Shown piece after piece: positions 1-4,472 of a stretch of 5,863 bases of DNA; position 1 is the stretch's first letter; every line of letters starts with the position of its first letter. The notes under the pieces were generated by a model that saw nothing but the letters and a program-made list of their open reading frames with translations, searched no databases and had not been told where the DNA came from. Location: the NCBI GenBank assembly GCA_021204885.1, contig JAJPYP010000015.1, forward strand, positions 1 through 5,863, given 5' to 3'. The DNA comes from Prevotellaceae bacterium (GTDB lineage: Bacteria > Bacteroidota > Bacteroidia > Bacteroidales > Bacteroidaceae). Made by a program: the position numbers and the translations under genes.

Positions 1-29
1 TGGAGGGGTGGTCAAGCAAGGTCCCCGAA

Positions 30-55
30 GGGGATGTGTCTTTTGACACAGCCCC
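30..55. terminator. Hairpin, possible terminator of an upstream unit
   Basis: GGGG-A-TGTGTC at 30-40 pairs with GACACA-G-CCCC at 45-55 around a TTTT loop, giving ten base pairs with one A/G mismatch. The left arm can instead pair with CCCC at 23-26 (loop GAA), so two folds compete. No T-run follows the stem on the + strand, so it is not a textbook intrinsic terminator. Its place before a new gene suggests the end of an upstream transcription unit, but a role in the leader of the lipoprotein gene is also possible. Nothing else was recognised in positions 1-97, and no convincing -7 box precedes the ATG at 98. Confidence 0.4.
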
Positions 56-97
56 CGCCGTCATTACCCACAACCATCAACCGTAAGCGTAACAGAT

Positions 98-922
98 ATG
101 AAGAAAGTATGGTTATTGGCGTGCCTCAGCTGCACGCTCCTTGCTTGCAACAGCGTGGACAAGCAAGCCGCCGTCAAGCTTCAGCAAGCCCGCACCGCCT
201 ACGAGCGAGGCGACTACACCGAAGCCAAGACGCAAATCGACAGCATCAAAGTGCTTTATCCCAAGGCCTTCAAGACCCGTCGCGAAGCCAACAAGCTGAA
301 ATACGAGGTGGAGTGGGACGAGTTGGGGCAGAACTTGGCGTGGCTCGACAGCACCCTGCAAGCACGTCAGGCAAAGCTCGACAGCATCAAGGGGGACTAT
401 CTCTACGAGAAAGACGAGGAGTATCAGGACATAGGCAGCTACATCCATCCCTCGCAAGTCATCGAGAAGAACCTGCACCGCAGCTTCCTGCGTTTCCAAG
501 TGGACGAGACGGGGCTGATGCGCATGACCTCCATCTATTGCGGCTCCTATAACATCCACCACACGGCCGTAAAGGTCACCGCGCCCGACGGCACTTTCGC
601 CGAGACCCCTGCCGCGAGCGACAGCTACGAGACCACAGACTTGGACGAGAAGATAGAGAAAGCCGACTTCAAGGCCGGCGAGGACGGCAATGTCATGGCT
701 TTCATCAACAGCAACCGCGACCGGAACCTGCGCGTGCAATACTTGGGCGAGCGTCCCTATACCACCACCATGCTTCCTACGGACAGGGAAGCCGCAGCCG
801 CCGTGTATGAGTTGGCAGAGATCCTGTCGTCCATCACCGGGTTGCAAGAGGAGATCAAGCAAGCTGGCTTGAAGCGCGAGTTCATTCAAAGGAAGTTGCA
901 GGGCGACGAGGAGGGCAAGTAG
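98..922 (+). CDS. Secreted lipoprotein of unknown function
   Basis: The 274-residue product begins with a lipoprotein signal peptide: two lysines, a short hydrophobic stretch and the lipobox LLAC, with the lipidated cysteine at residue 17. It should therefore be acylated and sit in the envelope. Residues 23-60 look like a helical hairpin of TPR type (an AYERGDY-x-EAK motif), and 61-110 continue as charged helix. Residues 112-225 look mixed or beta-rich, and 228-268 form a charged C-terminal helix that may be a coiled coil. I recognise no catalytic motif and assign no function; similar proteins are conserved hypotheticals in Bacteroidales. The ATG at 98 is chosen because it places the signal peptide correctly; no Shine-Dalgarno is present. 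The last 37 bases overlap the 3' end of the convergent methyltransferase gene. The reading frame and lipoprotein status are confident, but the function is unknown. Confidence 0.88.
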   Translation: MKKVWLLACLSCTLLACNSVDKQAAVKLQQARTAYERGDYTEAKTQIDSIKVLYPKAFKTRREANKLKYEVEWDELGQNLAWLDSTLQARQAKLDSIKGDYLYEKDEEYQDIGSYIHPSQVIEKNLHRSFLRFQVDETGLMRMTSIYCGSYNIHHTAVKVTAPDGTFAETPAASDSYETTDLDEKIEKADFKAGEDGNVMAFINSNRDRNLRVQYLGERPYTTTMLPTDREAAAAVYELAEILSSITGLQEEIKQAGLKREFIQRKLQGDEEGK

Positions 923-2325
923 CCGCTGCGTATGCGCCACTCCATGGGGTAGAGGTTGTTCGCGCGGTTGCCCAAGTTCTTGGCAAATCCCAAGGGGATG
1001 CCCTTGTACGTGACTATCACGATACCGCGAGGCGCATCGGCCGCAGGCGCGGGTGCCTCCTTGCGCAGATAGGCGATGGCTTGCTGATAGTCCAGCGGCA
1101 CGTGCGGAAACGCCTCCGGGTTGAGTGCCGTGCTCATGGCCAATGCGTGGTGCGGCAGCCAGTCGCGCCCTTTCGCCTCGGCCACCGTCACGCCCGCCTT
1201 GAGGATGCGCAGCGAGGCGTGCAAAGCCTGCAACCGTGCCGAATGCCGCTGGGGAAACGCGCTGATGCGGCCCCCCTCTTGCAGCCATACGAACTCGTCG
1301 GGCGAGCGTAGCCAAGAGCGCACCGCGTCGCCGCCGCCGGCACGGGTTGCCGTGGAGAGGCCGTCTTTACCCCCTCTCTTTCCTCCACGCTTCTCCATGC
1401 GGATGCCGCCACCCGCTTCCGCCGCCATGGCACCGGGAGAGGCCTCTGCCTTGCGCAGCACCGCCATAAAGAACCCTTCACCCTTTGTGCGGTGTGGCAG
1501 GAAGCGGTAGACGGGAAACGATTCGCCCGGTAAGAGATTGCCCGTGACATGCCAATCGGCGGGTACCTCCAAGGGCAACGCCTCCGCCCCGAGCGTGTCG
1601 CACAGCCAGCGCACGTTCCCCTCGTTCTCCTCCGTGTTGAAGGTGCAGGTGCTGTAGATAAGCAATCCCCCCTGTCGCAAGCAATCCCAGCTATCGGCCA
1701 AGATGCGCCGCTGCCGTGCGCGACACAGCTCCACCGCCTCGGGGCTCCATTCATCCATCGCCGCCGCCTCCTTGCGGAACATGCCCTCGCCCGAGCAAGG
1801 CACGTCGGCCAATAGCACGTCGAAGAAGCCGCCAAGCCGGGCAAAGTCCGTGGGGTCGTTATTCGTCACCACCACCGACGGGTCTCCCCACTTCACCATG
1901 TTCTCCACCAACACCTGCGCCCGGCCGCGTATCACCTCGTTGGCCACGAGCAAGCTGCCGCGAGGCAGACACCCGCTCAGCAACGTGGACTTGCCGCCCG
2001 GCGCCGCGCAAAGGTCCAATGCCGCGACCGCCTCTTCGCCCGCATACCTGCCGACCGCCTGCTCCACGAACATCGAAGCCGCCTCCTGCACGTAGTAGGC
2101 ACCCGCATGGAAGAGCGGGTCGAACGTAAAGGGTATGCGACGGGGCAGGTAACGGCCCGAGGCGCACCAAGGCACCCGCTCGTAAGGCGCGTCCACCGTC
2201 AGCTTCCGCGCGTTCAGGCGGATGGCCGTGGAGGGCGTCCCGGCAAGCGCCTCGGCCAAGCGGCCGGCCTCGACGGGGCCAAGCAAGCGCTCTATGGACG
2301 AGAGGAAAGCGGCGGGCAGATTCAT
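886..2325 (-). CDS. rsmF: RsmF-like rRNA cytosine-C5 methyltransferase (NOL1/NOP2/Sun family)
   Basis: This 479-residue protein transfers a methyl group from S-adenosylmethionine to carbon 5 of a cytosine in RNA. The E. coli relative RsmF modifies C1407 of 16S rRNA and has about the same length. All catalytic motifs are visible. The SAM-binding loop DLCAAPGGKS is at 104-113 and the ribose-contacting acidic residue is E130. N156-D157 follow, then motif IV DVPCSGEG at 174-181 with the product-release cysteine C177, and motif VI with the nucleophile C227 in YSTC. The N-terminal part holds the family's IRLN segment (35-38). Residues from about 335 to 469 form the C-terminal RNA-binding portion typical of RsmF, ending in the conserved NRANNLYP-x-EWRIRS stretch. 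A Gly/Lys/Ala-rich linker (about 291-333) joins the two. The ATG at 2325 gives the full N-terminus. The target base in this organism is inferred from homology, so the symbol is a family-level call. Confidence 0.93.
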   Translation of the reverse strand: MNLPAAFLSSIERLLGPVEAGRLAEALAGTPSTAIRLNARKLTVDAPYERVPWCASGRYLPRRIPFTFDPLFHAGAYYVQEAASMFVEQAVGRYAGEEAVAALDLCAAPGGKSTLLSGCLPRGSLLVANEVIRGRAQVLVENMVKWGDPSVVVTNNDPTDFARLGGFFDVLLADVPCSGEGMFRKEAAAMDEWSPEAVELCRARQRRILADSWDCLRQGGLLIYSTCTFNTEENEGNVRWLCDTLGAEALPLEVPADWHVTGNLLPGESFPVYRFLPHRTKGEGFFMAVLRKAEASPGAMAAEAGGGIRMEKRGGKRGGKDGLSTATRAGGGDAVRSWLRSPDEFVWLQEGGRISAFPQRHSARLQALHASLRILKAGVTVAEAKGRDWLPHHALAMSTALNPEAFPHVPLDYQQAIAYLRKEAPAPAADAPRGIVIVTYKGIPLGFAKNLGNRANNLYPMEWRIRSGYLPSSSPCNFL

Positions 2326-2388
2326 GCTTTACTGGTTGAAGTATGGGGCCGGCGGTGATTGACCGATACAGATTATACTACCTCACGT

Positions 2389-2410
2389 CTATCGTTTCCT
2401 GCTACGATAG
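2389..2410. repeat. 7-bp inverted repeat in the predicted methyltransferase leader
   Basis: CTATCGT at 2389-2395 and ACGATAG at 2404-2410 are perfect complements separated by 8 bases. If the promoter at 2461-2492 drives the methyltransferase gene, this lies in its 5' untranslated leader and could form a small hairpin in the mRNA. A protein-binding site is the alternative. No known riboswitch was recognised here. Confidence 0.4.
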
Positions 2411-2415
2411 TCTAT

Positions 2416-2427
2416 CTATTATAATAG
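2416..2427. repeat. Perfect 12-bp AT-rich palindrome
   Basis: CTATTATAATAG reads the same on both strands, and the flanks TA and TA continue the symmetry after one mismatch on each side. With no loop it would make a poor RNA hairpin, so a dimeric DNA-binding protein site is more natural. It lies between the divergent promoters and the methyltransferase start, six bases from the neighbouring inverted repeat. Function is unknown. Confidence 0.4.
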
Positions 2428-2460
2428 GTATCGCGCCCACTTCCCGGCCCATTATGGGTG

Positions 2461-2492
2461 CAAATATCAAAAAAATATCTTCTCTTTGCAAC
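2461..2492 (-). promoter_or_regulatory. Predicted promoter of the methyltransferase gene
   Basis: On the minus strand, GATATTTG (2468-2461) matches the Bacteroidota -7 consensus TAnnTTTG at all but the first fixed base. A GTTG at 2492-2489 lies 20 bases upstream, at the usual -33 distance. Transcription would start near 2454, leaving a leader of roughly 130 bases before the ATG at 2325. Confidence 0.5.
2481..2488 (+). promoter_or_regulatory. Predicted -7 box for the membrane protein/sigma factor genes
   Basis: TCTCTTTG differs from TAnnTTTG at one fixed base. It is preceded by an A-rich run, and only a weak -33 element is visible about 20 bases upstream (GTG at 2458-2460). Transcription would begin near 2495, giving a leader of about 55 bases before the ATG at 2550. 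It overlaps the oppositely oriented methyltransferase promoter, so the two may compete or be co-regulated. Confidence 0.5.
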
Positions 2493-2549
2493 TTTATGGG
2501 CCGAAAGCTCGTCTAATGAGAAAAGCGACACACTAAAAACCATACACAC

Positions 2550-3281
2550 ATGAAACAAGTACTGATAGCCATGACGCTCTGCTGGTGCCTCGCCGCCGGC
2601 AGCCTGCAAGCACAAGGTGTGCAGGTGGTGAAGGACGACTCCACCGGCCTTGCCACCGCCACGGTAGCGATGGACGACTCCCTGCCCGACGGCCGCCACC
2701 GCGCCCACTCCATGAACATTTCGATGAACGGGCATGAGAGCGCCGCCGCCGACGATGAAGGGGACGATGACAATGCCCTCTTAGGCATCTCTTTAAGCGA
2801 GCAATCAAGGACAGCCGTCGTCATAGTCCTGATCGTCTTCGGGTGCTGTGTACTCTTGCCCGTACTCATCGTCTTCATCTCCATGCGCTACAGGTATAAG
2901 ATGCGGCGCGACGAGTGCCTCTTGGCGGCACGTGCCTTGGAGAAGGGACAACCCTTGCCCGAATCCCTCTTCTACCCGAAAGCCGAGAGTGACCTGCGCA
3001 CCAAAGGCATCCGCAACATCTTCCTCGGCTTGGGTTTGGCCCTGCTGCTCGGGTTCATCTGCGGGGCCTCGCTGAGTACCATCGGCCTCTTCATCTCGCT
3101 GTTGGGCATGGGCCAGGTAGCCACCTACTATACGAGGCCTAAGCGGCAAGCCGGGAGCGAGGCCGACAAGACCCCGCAGCCCCAAGCCACGGCGCAAGCC
3201 CCCTCAGACACCGCCCCGGCCGAAGCGGCTCCCGACGTGTCCTCCCTGCCACCCGAACACGTTGACACATCCGGTAAGTAA
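2550..3281 (+). CDS. Secreted-start membrane protein resembling DUF6249
   Basis: This 243-residue product has a hydrophobic N-terminus ending in SLQAQ, with likely signal peptidase cleavage near residue 21. An extracytoplasmic segment of about 65 residues follows, with an acidic patch (DDEGDDD, 68-74). Transmembrane helices are predicted at about 89-111, 153-172 and 174-192. Between the first and second lies a basic/helical stretch, RYRYKMRR, then ALEKGQPLPESL (129-140). The pattern of helix, basic stretch, ALEKGQPLPE and helical pair is what I recall of Bacteroidota DUF6249, whose function is unknown. The tail (195-243) is rich in Ala, Pro, Gln and Asp and probably disordered. It is the first gene on this strand, 116 bases before the sigma factor gene, and the two may share a transcript. 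A role as sensor or accessory membrane component is inference from context. The reading frame is confident; the family assignment is moderate. Confidence 0.85.
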   Translation: MKQVLIAMTLCWCLAAGSLQAQGVQVVKDDSTGLATATVAMDDSLPDGRHRAHSMNISMNGHESAAADDEGDDDNALLGISLSEQSRTAVVIVLIVFGCCVLLPVLIVFISMRYRYKMRRDECLLAARALEKGQPLPESLFYPKAESDLRTKGIRNIFLGLGLALLLGFICGASLSTIGLFISLLGMGQVATYYTRPKRQAGSEADKTPQPQATAQAPSDTAPAEAAPDVSSLPPEHVDTSGK

Positions 3282-3293
3282 CGCTTGCAGGCG

Positions 3294-3319
3294 GCGGGAA
3301 AGCCGCGAGGCTTTCCCGC
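3294..3319. promoter_or_regulatory. Strong hairpin between membrane protein and sigma factor genes
   Basis: GCGGGAAAGCC (3294-3304) and GGCTTTCCCGC (3309-3319) form a perfect 11-bp stem closed by GCGA, a GNRA tetraloop. It begins 12 bases after the stop codon of the preceding gene and lies 78 bases before the sigma factor ATG. No T-run follows, so partial termination, attenuation or an mRNA stability/processing element all fit. A weaker alternative pairing exists (GCGGC 3291-3295 with GCCGC 3302-3306). The remainder of the 3282-3397 gap shows no clear -7 box. Confidence 0.6.
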
Positions 3320-3397
3320 ACCGTTCCCTCGAGCGCCTTTCCCCGACACGCCGACAACCATCCCCCCGAACGCCTATAAGCCGTAACCCCGAACACC

Positions 3398-3964
3398 ATG
3401 GACCGCCTCAACGACATCGCCTTGGTAGCCCAAGTCCTCATACTGGGCAACACCCGTGCCTTCGACCGTTTGGTCAGGAAGTACCAGTCGCCCTTAAGGC
3501 GCTTCTTCCTGAGCCTTACCTTGGGCGACACGTACCTGAGCGACGACCTCGCGCAAGAGACCTTCCTGAAAGCCTACACCGGCCTGAAGGGTTTCAACAA
3601 CCTCTCCTCCTTCTCCACGTGGCTCTACCGCATCGCCTACAACACCTTCTACGACTACCGCCGCACCCTGCCGGCCACCGAAGCCTTGGAAGTGACCGAA
3701 GTCGATGCCCGTTACAGCCAAGCCCAGCCCGACCTTGCCTCCCGGATCGACCTCTACCAAGCCCTTACCGTACTCAGCGAGGCCGAGCGCACCTGCCTCA
3801 CCCTCTTCTACATGGAAGACCAAGACCAGCAGAAGATAGCCGCCATCACCGGCTACCCGTTGGGCACCGTCAAGAGCCACATCGCCCGGGGCAAGGCCAA
3901 GATGGCCGATTACCTTGCCCGCAACGGCTACGGCGGACAGACCGGAAGCGCCTCCAACCGATAA
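3398..3964 (+). CDS. ECF-type RNA polymerase sigma factor
   Basis: This 188-residue protein has the two-domain form of group IV (ECF) sigma factors, which direct RNA polymerase to a dedicated set of promoters. Region 2 spans about 18-90. It includes DDLAQETFLKAY at 49-60, the core-binding/-10 recognition helix, and FSTWLYRIAYNTFYDYRR at 72-89. Region 4 spans about 117-175, with the helix-turn-helix QQKIAAITGYPLGTVKSHIARGKAKM at about 144-169 that reads the -35 element. Regions 1.2 and 3 are absent and the length is normal for the class. The ATG at 3398 sits just before the expected N-terminal helix. The gene lies 33 bases upstream of a two-helix membrane protein, the classic position for an anti-sigma factor, and downstream of another membrane protein, suggesting an envelope signal. 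I see no SusC/SusD or FecR-type neighbour, so it is not an obvious nutrient-uptake sigma factor. The regulon is unknown. Confidence 0.93.
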   Translation: MDRLNDIALVAQVLILGNTRAFDRLVRKYQSPLRRFFLSLTLGDTYLSDDLAQETFLKAYTGLKGFNNLSSFSTWLYRIAYNTFYDYRRTLPATEALEVTEVDARYSQAQPDLASRIDLYQALTVLSEAERTCLTLFYMEDQDQQKIAAITGYPLGTVKSHIARGKAKMADYLARNGYGGQTGSASNR

Positions 3965-3997
3965 CCCCATACCACCCACATTCCAACCCACACCATC

Positions 3998-4426
3998 ATG
4001 GCAGAAAAGAATACCCTACAGACCGGCAACCTCCCGATGACGGGCGACACGCGCCACGACATCCGCGACGGGTCGCTTCCCGAAGCCGACACCACCCTTA
4101 CCCCGGCGCGTGAGCGGCTGCTTCGCCAATACTTCACCGACAACAAGCCCGAGCTGCCCGACGACGGCTTCACCCGCCGCGTCATGCACCGCCTGCCACG
4201 GGCGCGTCGCCGCGCCGCCCGACGGCTCCTCCTCGGGAACCTCATAGGCTACACCGCGGCGGCCATCCTCTTCATCGCCTTGGGCGGCATCGAGGCCACG
4301 GGCAACGCCCTCGTGCGCCTCTTAGAGCAGGCCACGCAGCACGCCCACTACAACCCTCAGACGGTCGTCGTTGTCGTGGTGGTGCTCATCTACCTGCTCT
4401 GCCGTAAAGTTTGTTCGTTAAGGTGA
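3998..4426 (+). CDS. Two-helix membrane protein, DUF5056-like, candidate anti-sigma partner
   Basis: This 142-residue product has a polar N-terminal part of about 76 residues. Its core is LLRQYFTDNKPELPDDGFTRRVMHRLP (41-67), followed by an arginine-rich stretch (68-76). Membrane helices lie at about 77-98 and 121-136, the second built on seven consecutive valines. The core resembles the Bacteroides family DUF5056 as I remember it, with an extra N-terminal extension of about 33 residues; Met14 (4037) is an alternative start. By the positive-inside rule the N-terminal part is probably cytoplasmic. A cytoplasmic domain, a membrane anchor and a location 33 bases after an ECF sigma gene fit a sigma-sequestering protein. 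However, the zinc anti-sigma motif (HxxxCxxC) is absent and no FecR-like domain is seen, so the anti-sigma role is inference. The stop codon lies inside an inverted repeat just upstream of the cardiolipin synthase promoter. Confidence 0.82.
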   Translation: MAEKNTLQTGNLPMTGDTRHDIRDGSLPEADTTLTPARERLLRQYFTDNKPELPDDGFTRRVMHRLPRARRRAARRLLLGNLIGYTAAAILFIALGGIEATGNALVRLLEQATQHAHYNPQTVVVVVVVLIYLLCRKVCSLR

Positions 4427-4441
4427 CACACTTTTAACGAA
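4414..4441. repeat. 8-bp inverted repeat upstream of the cardiolipin synthase promoter
   Basis: TTCGTTAA (4414-4421) and TTAACGAA (4434-4441) are perfect complements. Equivalent ends are 20 bp apart, close to two turns of the helix. The repeat spans the stop codon of the preceding gene and covers the -33 region of the promoter whose -7 box is at 4449-4456. This suits an operator or activator site. As an RNA stem it would be AU-rich with a 12-base loop, a weak terminator. Confidence 0.5.
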
Positions 4442-4448
4442 AATAAGC

Positions 4449-4456
4449 TACCTTTG
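4449..4456 (+). promoter_or_regulatory. Consensus -7 box for cardiolipin synthase gene
   Basis: TACCTTTG is an exact match to the Bacteroidota primary-sigma -7 consensus TAnnTTTG. No TTTG is found at the normal -33 distance; the nearest, at 4410-4413, is too far upstream. The missing -33 element is replaced by the inverted repeat at 4414-4441, as might be expected of an activator-dependent or repressed promoter. Transcription would start near 4460-4464. Confidence 0.65.
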
Positions 4457-4472
4457 TCCGCTCGAATACCAA

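Larger units (their letters stand above)
2445..2503. repeat. Inverted repeat framing the divergent promoters
   Basis: CGGCCCAT at 2445-2452 and ATGGGCCG at 2496-2503 are perfect complements centred at 2474. Nested inside are TGCAAA (2459-2464) and TTTGCA (2485-2490), symmetric about 2474.5. The two predicted -7 boxes share that centre. The outer arms fall roughly where each transcript would begin. This may be an operator or a by-product of back-to-back promoters. Confidence 0.5.

Noticed and set aside
43..48. TTGACA resembling an E. coli -35 box
   Set aside because: It is part of the hairpin arm, has no partner -10 or TAnnTTTG at a sensible distance, and the Bacteroidota primary sigma factor does not use this consensus.
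113..1315. 400-codon open frame on the minus strand across the lipoprotein gene and the end of the methyltransferase gene
   Set aside because: It overlaps two well-supported genes in other frames. Its product is Gly/Ala/Leu/Val-rich without any domain, as expected of a shadow frame in GC-rich DNA.
2445..2503. Short inverted-repeat element considered as a miniature transposon
   Set aside because: There is no target-site duplication outside the arms, and the interior is fully explained by promoter elements.
3261..3270. GTTGACACAT similar to the TTGACACA at 43-50
   Set aside because: It lies inside coding sequence with no structure, and an eight-base match is expected by chance in a window this size.
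3262..4113. 283-codon open frame on the plus strand over the sigma factor gene
   Set aside because: The product is dominated by Pro, His and Arg without any domain, and it conflicts with the clearly recognisable sigma factor frame.
4364..4384. Run of seven valine codons as a possible slippage or phase-variation tract
   Set aside because: The codons are mixed (GTC, GTT, GTG), so the DNA is not a clean repeat, and a valine run is compatible with an ordinary membrane helix.
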